From assembly GCA_963759115.1 (NCBI GenBank), contig CAVWXT010000015.1:1-42431 (forward strand): a stretch of 42,431 nucleotides of DNA, written 5' to 3'. Shown in pieces: positions 22,432-31,600 of the stretch. The notes beneath the pieces are model-generated. The model ran no database searches, was not told the DNA's origin, and worked only from the letters and a program-made list of their open reading frames with translations. The stretch is from CAVWXT01 sp963759115 (GTDB taxonomy: Bacteria; Planctomycetota; Planctomycetia; Pirellulales; Thermoguttaceae). The position numbers and the translations under genes were made by a program. Positions within the stretch are counted from its first letter, which is position 1. Every line of letters begins with the position of its first letter.

Positions 22432-22471
22432 GAGGGGCGTCCATGTGGCCCCGTATGTTTTCCTTTTGGGG

Positions 22472-22600
22472 CTTTTGGGGACATAAAGCTAATCTCCGGA
22501 ACCCGACACGAAGATCGCGGGCCGCTTGATGAGATTAGTGTTGTGTCCCCGAAAGTCCGAAAGTCTGTCCCCGAAAGTCATGTGTCCCCGAAGGTCATTA
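22472..22600. repeat. Cluster of GGGGACA palindromic repeats
   Basis: Contains CTTTTGGGGACATAAAGC (22472), the inverted GATTAGTGTTGTGTCCCCGA (from 22533) and two further TGTCCCCGAA units. The inverted pair can form a hairpin with an AT-poor loop. It forms the right end of the NTF2 cassette. Confidence 0.65.
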
Positions 22601-22622
22601 GTGCCTTCCATCGTTATTCCCT
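22601..22622 (+). repeat. 22-bp flank, right copy (tail relic of preceding gene)
   Basis: Encodes VPSIVIP followed by TAG, a diverged copy of the VPAIVIP end at 21928-21949. The TAG overlaps the AGGAG ribosome site of the next gene. Confidence 0.7.
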
Positions 22623-22634
22623 AGGAGACTTCTC

Positions 22635-23715
22635 ATGAAACATTTTCTGATTCCCACCGTGCTCGCGCTGGTGATGGTGGCGGGAGGAGTCCTCAGGGCC
22701 GGGGGAGCCGATCCTGAAAAGGGCGACAAGCCCAAGGGCGCCGACGCCTCGGCCGGACTGACCGTCGCGATCCTCGACTTCACGGCCGACGATCCGGGCA
22801 ACCCGAACGCGGGCAGCGAAATGGCCGCCGCCCTGACGGCCATGCTCTCCGGGGAATCGGGGATCAAGCTCGTCGAGCGGCAGTCGCTGCTGCAAACGCT
22901 CCACGAGCACGAGCTGAACCTGACGGGCCTGGTCAAGCAAGAGGAAGCCATTAAGGTCGGCAAGCTGGTGGGCGCGAAAATCATGATCACCGGCCGCGCC
23001 TTCCGCCTCGGCAAGGACATCTTCATCACGGCCAAGCTCATTGGCACGGAGACCAGTCTGGTCGAGGGCGTGATGGTCAAGGACGCTGCGTCGGCCGACA
23101 TGTCGGCGCTGGTTGTCCAGCTCTCCGAAAAACTGGCCGCCAAGCTGCGGCAGGTCGGGCCGAAGCTGGTGGCCGCGGCCGACGACGCCACGGATCCGGT
23201 GCCGGCCTTGAAGAAGAAGCTGGCCGGCCGCCGCCTGCCGGTCGTCGCGGTGATCGTGCGCGAGCAGCACAATGCGGCGCCGCTGCCCATGGTCGTGGTT
23301 GCCAGGGTGATCGATCCGGCGGTGGAGACGGAGATCAAGAAGCTCTTGGCCGAGTGTGGATTTACCGTCCAGGACGTGCCGGAGAACGAGTTGACCGGTT
23401 TCGCCGCCGGTTGGACCGCCAACGACGTGCAATAGTTGGCCGCGGGGGCTGGCCAAGGTGGACATGCTGATCGCCGGCGAAGCGTTCAGCGAGTTTGCCG
23501 CCCGCATCGGCAACATCGTGAGTTGCTCGGCACGGACGGAAATCAACATGGTGAGCCGCAAGGACGGCAAGGTCGTGCTGGCCGATCGCGTGACGACGCG
23601 GGCGGCCGATCTGTCCGAGAACATCGCCGGCAAGAAGGCCCTGCAATGCGGCGGCCGCGCCATGGCCATCCGCCTGCTCCAGCATTTTGCCGAAACGCTG
23701 CCGGAAAAGAAGTGA
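22635..23715 (+). CDS. Secreted CsgG/FlgO-like protein A (one frameshift)
   Basis: A 360-codon protein with a signal peptide (MKHFLIPTVLALVMVAGGVL) and a CsgG/FlgO/TolB-N-like domain. VAILDFTADDPGNPNAGSEM and KLVERQSLLQTLHEHELNLT are the usual first strand and 'ER..L..VL.E..L' helix, followed by GKLVGAKIMITGRAFRLGKD. A second half of similar fold starts after residue ~190. The frame breaks near 23430; one extra base separates NDVQ from SWPRGLAKVDMLIAGEAFSE. The end reads AMAIRLLQHFAETLPEKK. It probably sits in the periplasm or on the outer membrane. CsgG-type proteins form pores or assemble surface structures; the role here is unknown. Confidence 0.75.
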
Positions 23716-23744
23716 GATCCCGGGGACTGTCCCGATTGTCAGGC

Positions 23745-23784
23745 GGGTGGCACCGAGGAGCGTGGCGGAGATGGTGTGCCACCG
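23745..23784. repeat. 40-bp dispersed repeat, copy 1
   Basis: Begins GGGTGGCACCGAGGAGCG and ends ATGGTGTGCCACC; the ends are inverted (GGTGGCAC/GTGCCACC). A second copy, differing at only a few bases, is at 26923-26963. It lies between protein A and a duplicate of protein A's tail. Confidence 0.75.
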
Positions 23785-23812
23785 GGCCGGAACAACGCTG
23801 CGGCGCTCTGCC

Positions 23813-23890
23813 GCCGGCCGGGCGCTGGGCATCCGCCTGTTGCAGAATCTAGTCGAAACGCTGCCGGCGAACAAGCAGTCGTCGCCGTAG
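23813..23890 (+). pseudogene. Second copy of the CsgG/FlgO-like protein A tail
   Basis: AAGRALGIRLLQNLVETLPA then NKQSSP and a stop, homologous to CGGRAMAIRLLQHFAETLPE and KK at the end of the gene upstream. About three in four bases agree over 65 bases. Only the tail is present, preceded by the 40-bp dispersed repeat. The changes keep hydrophobic and charged positions, which suggests descent from a once functional paralogue. Confidence 0.7.
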
Positions 23891-23963
23891 GGAAACCACG
23901 ATGCGGCGCGCGGCTTCTTGACCGTGTGCGTCTGTTGGAAATGTTCCTGGAGGATACACCACT

Positions 23964-26913
23964 ATGAGACAATTCCCTATCGCCTGCCTGCTATGTGTGA
24001 CAGTCGGCTGGGTGAGTAATGCGGCGGGCGCGGAGACCCGCATGGGCGTCATCGCATCCAAGGCGGCCAAGACCCAAAACCTGGCGGCCTTGCTGGAATT
24101 CCGCCTGGGGCAGCGCCCCTCCACGGCGCTGGTCGAGCGGGGCGAGATCGACAAGGTGCTGGGCGAGCAGGAGTTGCAGGCCCTGCTGGCGGCCGACGCG
24201 CCCGGCAAGCGGGCGGCCCTGGGCAAAATGCTCAAGGCCGACTTGTTGGTCTTCCTGGCCGACAGCGAGCAGCCCAAGCCGCACGTGATGGTGGTCGTCT
24301 GCGAGACCGCACGCGGCTTGCGGCTTTGCGCCGAGCCGGTCTTTTTGACGAACCAGGCCGAGACCGACGTGGCGGCGCTGCTCGAGAAGGTGGAGGCTGC
24401 CGCCAAGAAGGGGCAAGAGAAGATCACCGACATCGTGGCCGTGCCGCCGCTGGTGAACAACAGCCTGACGCAGGAGGCCGACAACCTGCAAGGCGGTTTC
24501 GCCTGCTTTGTCGAGCAGACCCTCTTGCGCCGGCCGGGGCTGCTGGTGGTCGAGTTGGCGGAGGCCAAGGCCCTGGCCCAGGAGATGGCCTCAGCGGCTC
24601 GCCGGGCATCGAGCGGCGACTGCCGCTGTATCTGCTGGGCGAGTACCGCGTCGAAGGAACGGGACGGGCCAAGATCGCCGCGGCCAGTTCGCCTGGCGGC
24701 TGCTGCGCGGCCAGCAGGAGCTTGGGCGGCGGGAGGCGAAAGACCTTGCGTGGCCCAAATTTCCCGAGCGGCTCCGCCAGGCCGCCACGGAGTTGATCGA
24801 CAAGGCCGCGGGAAAACGGGTCCTGCCAAGCGATCCCCTGGCGGAGGCCAAGCACTTGGCCGACCGCGAGCACGCGTTCGTGAAAATCGGCCAGTGGCAA
24901 CAGGCCTTGGCCTTGGCCGAGGCGAGCCTGTTGCTCAATCCCCATCAACCGGCCGTGCACGGCGACGCCCTGCACGCGATCTTGGAAATCAACGGGGACG
25001 AATTCGGATGCGGTCGGATTCGCAACAGGCATTCCCACGGCTTCGCGCGGCGCTGCCGCACTTGGAGGCGTATTTCTGCGGGACGAAAGTGCCGTTCGCG
25101 GACCGCCGTACATGGAACCACGGAAAGTGGGGAGGCTCCGATTGGCGGCAATTCGTTTTCCGCCTGAAGTGCGCAAAGGGTACTATGCGCTGCTTGACGA
25201 TATGCGCGATACGGCGGACCGCATCTTGGTCGGCCAAGGCGGCGGCAAAAGTCTGGGATGAATCGTTCGAGTTCTTGTGCCGTTGGGGCCAATGGGACGA
25301 GAAGTCTCGAGACTGGGGAATCGCCGACCAAACCGATACGCTCGCAGCTCGGGACGCATGGCTCCGGAAGGAGCTGCCGGCGATTTGCGAGCATCGACTG
25401 AAGCTGCTGCGGGATTTCAGTTGGATGGGCGGCCAGCGCGACTACGAGTGGAGCAGTTTCAAGCTCCACGGATACTATCCGCCGTACTATGGCCTGCTGA
25501 TGCTGCCGGATGCGGGTGGGCACGACGTGAGTGGCTTGCTTACGGAGATGCCGAATATCCGAATTGACTATCTGCCGGATCCCGAATTATACCCGGTCTA
25601 TCTTGATTTTTTCGCCAAGGTCAAGAAGATGCCGGACCCACACCTGCAAGAGCTGGCCACACGTGCTATGGAGCGCTTCGGCCATCTGCCGGAGTTGCGC
25701 AAAGTGGCTGAAAAGGAGACCAGAGAACAGAACGACAGAATCGCCAAGGACCTGCGCCAGCTCTCGTTCCCGGCCGCCTCCGCTACCCCCCGTCAAGAAC
25801 CCGGAAGTCGTCTTTCATCGGCTTACGCTGCGGCGGATCGTTCCGGTGGCGACGATGAAGTCGTCGAGCGGCCTGAGGTCGGGAAATGGGTTCCTATTTA
25901 CAATGGATGCGACCTGGTCTGTTCACACTATGATCAGGTGGCCTTGATGAAGGAGAAGGGCCGCCTGCGGGTGTTGCCGGTGAGGATCGCACAATCTGAC
26001 TCCGCGTTCAAAGATGGCAGCCACTATGGCGGGCATCGATGCCTTTTTCCAACGTCTGTTGGGATGGGCAGTATCTCTGGGCGCTGAACCCCGGGGACGA
26101 CGGGCCGCTGGCGGTGATCGAGCCGCGGCAAGAGAAGATTTGGCGGGCAGGTCCGAAAATCGGCCTGCCCCCCGTCGATTTCCTGCGCCATCGCACCGTT
26201 GGGCCACGGCAAGGTCTGCATTGCCGGGTATTTCGGCCGGCTGTGGATTGCCCTGGCCTCTTTCGAGCCCGGCAAGGGCTTTAAGCTGGAAGTGATCCAC
26301 GAGGCCCGCGACGTGCTGGACCTGCCGCACATGAGTCACGGGATTACGCCCGAGGTAACTTCGCCGAAACTGGCCCTCCCCGTCACGTTCGCGGCGACCG
26401 TTACGGCCCCCGCGGTCAACGGCCGTCCGGCTCAGCGGCGGGTCATCATCGGGCGCGGTCGCCAACAGCCCGCTGTTTCTCGATCCAGACACCAAAGCGG
26501 TGACCGCCGCGGATTATTACATGTCAGACTGCTATCCGCTGAAGGATGAGAGCACGATCTATTGGAATGACAACAAGACCCAGCCGAACCCGGAGGGATG
26601 GGTGGGGGCGTTCTACCGCATCGGCTTCCCTGATTTTACAAGGGAAGTGCTAAGCCCCAGTTGCCTTGACGGTGACCGCGTTTACTTCCAGGGACGATAC
26701 CACCTGACCTGTTTGTCTGGTGTTGTCGGAGCGATGCCTGGTACCCCGGGCTTTAACGATGTTTACCACGTGGGGCCCAGCCCGATAGGCCCCTTTCGTC
26801 GCTTACGATGCGACTCTCCTGGAAGAGGGTCCCGACTACGTTTCAGCAATCACTACGGGCTTCTGTTTTCGTTGCCTTGGGCCATTTACCAGGTGGAACT
26901 GAAGCTTGATTGA
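23964..26913 (+). CDS. Large secreted protein: CsgG/FlgO-like N-terminus, TPR-like middle, propeller-like C-terminus (many frameshifts)
   Basis: About 980 codons. The start has GGAGG upstream and a signal peptide (MRQFPIACLLCVTVGWVSNA). Residues ~25-210 resemble the preceding protein (RPSTALVERGEIDKVLGEQE; MLKADLLVFLAD; LLVVELAEAKALAQEM). Next comes a TPR-like part (REHAFVKIGQWQQALALAEA SLLLNP), then a long region without known family (DYEWSSFKLHGYYPPYYGLL). The C-terminal ~300 residues have repeats of the type WDGQYLWALNPGDDGPLAVI and CIAGYFGRLWIALASFEPGK, suggesting a beta-propeller. The best frame changes repeatedly, near 24595, 24690, 25010, 25150, 25255, 26070, 26200, 26430 and 26790. 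Some changes cancel and leave an apparently open frame of 707 codons to 26087 that contains out-of-frame stretches. Tandem paralogue of the gene upstream at its N-terminus. Confidence 0.55.
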
Positions 26914-26922
26914 TTGATCGAC

Positions 26923-26975
26923 GGGTGGCGCCGACGAGCGGGGCGGAGATGGTGTGCCACTGGCTCTGCCAGTGC
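26923..26975. repeat. 40-bp dispersed repeat, copy 2, with hairpin
   Basis: GGGTGGCGCCGACGAGCGG ... ATGGTGTGCCAC matches 23745-23784. It is followed directly by a 7-bp stem hairpin CACTGGCTCTGCCAGTG at 26958-26974. It lies just after the stop of the large protein and could act as a transcription terminator. Confidence 0.7.
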
Positions 26976-27091
26976 CGTGGTTGCGTTGACGTTCAAGCGT
27001 CTTGGGGTAGAAGATGATTCACGGTTTGCCGGAAGGAGCCGTCTCGTGAGGGTCTAACCGAATACTTCTTTAGCGCAAAAGGAGAACCGAC

Positions 27092-28375
27092 ATGTCTGCT
27101 ACTGACCGAAGAATGCTGCCACGGATTGTTATTGGTCTCGTCTGGCAAGGAATTCTTTTCGGGATCGCGGTGACCGCGGCCCAGGCCCAATCGCGAGGGA
27201 ATCTGCGACAGAAGACCTACGACGTGAGCCGGATCGTTCCCAGCGGCCATATTGACTCGCTTGTGGAGGTGATCCGCGGCACGGTGTACCCGACGGGCTG
27301 GGACACGGCTGGAGGACCGGGCACGATCCGTGCCAAGGACAAGCACACGCTCGAGGTGAGCCAGTCCGATGAAGTGCATGGCGAGCTGGCGGGGCTGCTG
27401 GCAGCCCTGGGCAAGCTGCCCGCGCTGCAAAGACCGGCCCCGGGCAAGGCCAAGCCGCAGCCGGCGCGGATTCCGGTGCCCAAGCGGGCCGGGGCAGACG
27501 ATGGAATCGTGGTCTACAGCGTGGAAGACCTGGTGGGAAAGAAAGGCCGGCCCGATTTCGATTCGCTGATGAACGTCATTACGCAAACTGTTGATTCCAT
27601 GTCGTGGTGCTCGGCGGGCGGGCCGGGGGTGGTGGAACCGTTCGTGGAGGGGAGGGCGATCGTCGTTCTGCAATCCGATGCAGTGCAGGGCGAGTTGGCG
27701 GAGCTACTGGCAGCGCTGGGCAAGTTGCCCGCGCTGCAAAAACCGGCCTCGGGCAAAGCCAAGCCGCAGCCGCTGCAGATCCCGCTCACCAAGCAGGCCG
27801 GGGCACGCCAAATAATCGTGGTCTACGCTGTGCAAGATCTGGTCGAAACCGCGGGCGGGCTGAATTTCAACTCCCTGATCGAAAGCATGACTGCCAACGT
27901 TGCGCCCGACACGTGGGACTCGGGGGGTGGAGAGGGGAAAGTGGTCCCGTTTGCGCCCGGCAAGGCGATCGTGGTTGTGCAATCCAAAGAGGCGCACGAG
28001 CAAGTTGCCAAACTGCTGGAGAGACTTCGCAAGAGACCAAGAGGGGCAGGGCTTGGTAGCAAACCGGAAAAAGGGGTCAGAACTATCTTTGCGCTGCCTC
28101 TTCGCCTCCCGCTGGCGGCCACGCAAGGCTATCGAAGATGGAAAATTGTTCTGACCCCTTTTTCGACCCCTTTGGTTTCACCAGTTCCAGCCCCAGGTAG
28201 GCGGCCGGCGAGAACTGCCAGCGCGGCGGCTGGGGGTGTCGGCCACGCGCATGAGTATAACACAAGCCCTCCCTACCAGAAAAGGGAAGCCGCTGCGCTA
28301 GTCGGGCGATTTCGTCGTCGTCGGGTTGCGACTGCAACTGGCATACGCGACAGGCTTAATACTAAGGCGCTGTAA
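27092..28375 (+). CDS. Secreted protein with three tandem STN/secretin-N0-like modules
   Basis: The start has AAAGGAG upstream. A signal peptide (about residues 9-32, ending AAQAQ) is followed by three repeats at residues ~42-113, 139-217 and 242-314. Each has the pattern YxVxDLV, SLxxxIxxTV, WDxxGGxGxVxPF, LxVxQSxExHxELAxLLxxLxK. Such modules are frequent in planctomycetes and resemble the short N-terminal domains of secretins and TonB receptors. The Pro/Lys-rich linkers after repeats 1 and 2 are nearly identical in DNA. The frame remains open to 28375, but from about 28067 it reads through a palindromic repeat, so the natural C-terminus is probably near residue 325 and the present end is secondary. 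Probably periplasmic; function unknown. Confidence 0.75.
   Translation: MSATDRRMLPRIVIGLVWQGILFGIAVTAAQAQSRGNLRQKTYDVSRIVPSGHIDSLVEVIRGTVYPTGWDTAGGPGTIRAKDKHTLEVSQSDEVHGELAGLLAALGKLPALQRPAPGKAKPQPARIPVPKRAGADDGIVVYSVEDLVGKKGRPDFDSLMNVITQTVDSMSWCSAGGPGVVEPFVEGRAIVVLQSDAVQGELAELLAALGKLPALQKPASGKAKPQPLQIPLTKQAGARQIIVVYAVQDLVETAGGLNFNSLIESMTANVAPDTWDSGGGEGKVVPFAPGKAIVVVQSKEAHEQVAKLLERLRKRPRGAGLGSKPEKGVRTIFALPLRLPLAATQGYRRWKIVLTPFSTPLVSPVPAPGRRPARTASAAAGGVGHAHEYNTSPPYQKREAAALVGRFRRRRVATATGIRDRLNTKAL
28067..28164. repeat. Palindromic repeat with GGGGTCAGAAC ends
   Basis: AAAAAGGGGTCAGAAC at 28068 and GTTCTGACCCCTTTTT at 28148 are exact reverse complements around a 64-base centre. The layout resembles REP-type elements mobilised by IS200-like (RAYT) transposases. 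It overprints the 3' end of the STN-module gene. Confidence 0.75.
28165..28365. other. Intergenic region with an unrecognised short ORF
   Basis: On the minus strand a frame reads DDDEIARLAQRLPFSGREG and PPRWQFSPAAYLGLELVKP and runs into the palindromic repeat. It has protein-like composition, but no family is recognised and no start is convincing. Possibly the 5' remnant of a lost gene. Confidence 0.3.
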
Positions 28376-28510
28376 CAGAATAAATTGACCAAATTGGTAA
28401 CGGGGTGGCACGTCCCTGAGCGCAGCGAAGGGCGTGGTTTCGCAGCCCACCACGCCCTTCGTTCCTCAGGGCGTGCCACCCAATTGAGCAAGTTATTCTG
28501 TTACGGACCC
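28366..28510. mobile_element. MITE-like palindromic element, copy 2
   Basis: Same family as 17657-17802, in the opposite orientation. The ends are GGCGCTGTAACAGAATAA and TTATTCTGTTACGGACCC; the internal palindrome carries GGGTGGCACGTCCCTGAGCG and the inverted CGCCCTGAGGAACGAAGGG. The right end supplies a TAA stop (28503-28501) to the minus-strand frame that enters it. The flanks are TAA and TGA rather than a perfect duplication. Confidence 0.75.
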
Positions 28511-28637
28511 TGACCTTCGCGGTCGGGTGAATCCTCGTCCTCAATGGGGAGGACATCCAGCTCTGTAAGATTGTCGCCATACGCGTCGTCGCGGATCTGT
28601 AGCAGTTCGTCGCGGTGCTCGGCCACGTCGATGCGGA

Positions 28638-31600
28638 TCACCGCGGCCTCCGCCCTTCCAGCACCGCTTCGATAAACTGCACCATTTCCTCAACGGGGAA
28701 TAGGGAGGTCAACTCGCTCTTGACGTAAAGCCCCGGCCCGACGGGCCGGAGGACCATCGCGGCCTTCTGGCTGTCGCCAAGGATGCGATAGGGGGCGATG
28801 AAGCCGCTCTGCTCGATCCGCCCGGCGGAGTACGAGACGATGCCCGTGTCGCGCAGGCCGAGTTTTGCCGCCACCGCGCTGTGCGTGACAAGCTGGTCCG
28901 GGGAGGGCGGCTTTTCGCAGGCTGTCGCGGATCCAAATGCCGGGCCGCTCCCGTGGAGGAGTGGCCGGCAGCGCCGATGCCGCCGGATCCGAGCCTTTCG
29001 GTTCGCCGATGCGAAACACGGTGGTGTTTCCCGTAACGTATTGGGCCGGGAGCGTCATGTCCACGTCGACCCAGCCGTTCTCCTTCGGGTCTTTCGGCTG
29101 CGGGACCCAAATGGTCTCGATCACTTTCCACTGGTCGGGCGGCTTGTCGAGCACTTGCAGCGTGAAGCCCTTCTTGGGCCAAGGCCAGGTGCGGATGCGG
29201 ATCAGGTGGTCCTTGCCCGGCGTGGTCTTCATCGTGTACTGCATGCAGCCGTGCGGCTGCTCCTGGTCGCCCCAGATCAGCACGTGGTCTTTGATCGGCG
29301 GGCCGCCGCCGAGGTACTTCATGGCATAGTCGCCGGCCCAGTAGCCCGACCACTTCCCGCACGCCTCGGCCTGCTTCTCGTCGAGCCAGCGGAACTGGGC
29401 GTCGAGCTTTTCGTCCGGGGCGTCCAGGGCCAGCACGTCGCCGCCGCGCGTATAATCGACCTGGAACCGGGCCGGGGCCAGCGTCTTCTCCAGCCACTTG
29501 CTCGAGGTATTGCGGCTATTGGCCTCCAGCACGATCCCGCCGCGCTGGAGGAACTGGCCAAGGATCCGGTCGAACCGCGGATCCTGCCAGAACGTGTCTT
29601 TGCGCTGGTAGTTCATACTGCCCTCGTCCATGACGAGCATGCGGCTCCGCAATCCCGTGGACGTCAGCAGCGCCGCCTCGAACGTCTCCGGATCGGTCGG
29701 GCAACGTCGCATCGAGGGCCAGCACCTTGTGCTTCCGGGCCAGTTCCTTGCGCAGGAGCTTTCGATCCTGCTGCGGGCGAGCAGTCGTAAAGACCACAAT
29801 CTCGCTCTCGCCGAACTTCGGCGGCGTGGGCTGGAACGGCTTCAGATCGATCTGCACCGGCACGGCCGGCTGCGGGGCGTAGGTCACGGCGACCGTCAGG
29901 GTTTGCCGCGCGGGCAGCGTCGTCACGGTCGTCGCCACCGCCTGCCCGTACAACTCCGACTGCTGCGCCCGGGCCGGCTGTCCGTTGACGGTCACGCCGG
30001 CGATCCGCGCAAACGGCACCAGGGCGTTCAGCGTCACCGAGACGTCGTCGCTGCTGCGGCTGGCGACGGTGTAGGTCCGCACGCGGGTCCGACCCTTGCT
30101 CGCGGTCGGCCACCGCCAGATCGAAGCTCCCCTGGACCCAGGGGCAAGCGGCGCAAAGTCATGTCGTTCCACTTGATGGGCGAATACACGCCCGTGGGCA
30201 GCCGGGGAGTGAGGGTCAACCGTTTGCCCGGGGCGTCGGGCTCCAATCCGCTGAGGTAGTAGAGCAGCGGCATCGAGGTTGATGCCGCCCTCCCACGGCC
30301 GGATGCGGTTGGCGCGGTACATGGTGCGGAAATCGGCCCCCGGCGCCATCCATTCGCTGAACTCCGTGGTGTCGCCGGCGATCATCAGCAGGGCATAAAA
30401 GGCCTTTTCCGCCCAGGGGTGCTCGATGGCGGCCAGGCTGTGCAGCCCCTGCCCCTGGAGCATGCCCACGGTCACGTCGTAACCCAGGATCGGGTTCAGC
30501 ACGCCGGAGTCCTCCATGAGGTACTCCGCCATGCGCAGGGCGTTGGAAACCGCATGCTTGTCTTGGCGATTGCCGTAGCCGCTCCAAAGCACGTTGGCGT
30601 TGATGTTGGCCATGGGGTAGCGGTTCAACTGGCCGTCGCACAGCACGCTCATCCCCTGGGCGTAGAAGCCGAGGTCTTCCATCCAGTAGTAGTCCTCGGT
30701 GGCGGCGCGGATCTTGCGCGTGATTTCGGCGATCTTTGCTCGGCCTCTTCGCCGCGGCCGATGCTGCGGGCCATGGCGGCCAGGGCCTCGCCCGCCGCCA
30801 CCAGCTCGAACGACGAATCGGCCGAGTAGATGTTGCCGCCGGGATAGCTGCTCTGCTGGAGGTCGTAGCGGTCAGGCCAGAGCCCCTCGCCGCCCGAGTA
30901 GATGTACGTCTCGTCGCCGTGGAAGGGGATTTTGAAATCGGGCCGGAAGAGTTTGTCGTGCGGGTTGTCGAACTGCCCGTAGAAACACCGCTTCAGGTAG
31001 CCCCAGTGCTCGGCGATCGTCTTGGTGTCGCCGCTGAACTGGAGATACCAGTAGTGCTTGAGGATGACCCAGCTCGGCACTTCGCAGTTGGCGTGGCGGT
31101 CGGCGTAGTTCATCGTGATCTGCGACCAGTCGTCCACCGGCGGCCATGTCTTGTTGATGTCCACGTCCATAGGGACCCAATTGAGGATCTTCCGGCTGGC
31201 GGTGAATGCCCGATAGTGATAATCGAGCACGCGGCGGGCGTTGTCGAACTTGCCGGTGCGCAGGAACGATTTCATCGGTCCGCAGGCATCGCGGATCCAC
31301 TGGTCGGAAAAGAACCACATCGGGCCCACGGCGCCGGTCCGCTCGAACTGCTGCACCTGGACCAGCATCTTCACGTCGTCGATGAAGTCGGCCACGCGGC
31401 GTCCCCAAGGCCCGGGGGCCTCCAGAGTGGTTGTGGCCGCATGGTAGTCGCGCCAATAGCCGATCGTATCGTCCAAGAGCCCCACGCCCCGGGCCTTGAT
31501 GGCCGCCAGCGTCCTGTCGGCCTCGGCGGGAACCGGCTTGCCGTTGACCGAATCCAACGTCGTGACGTGATAGACGAGGCAAGTCTTGCACTCTCCCGGG

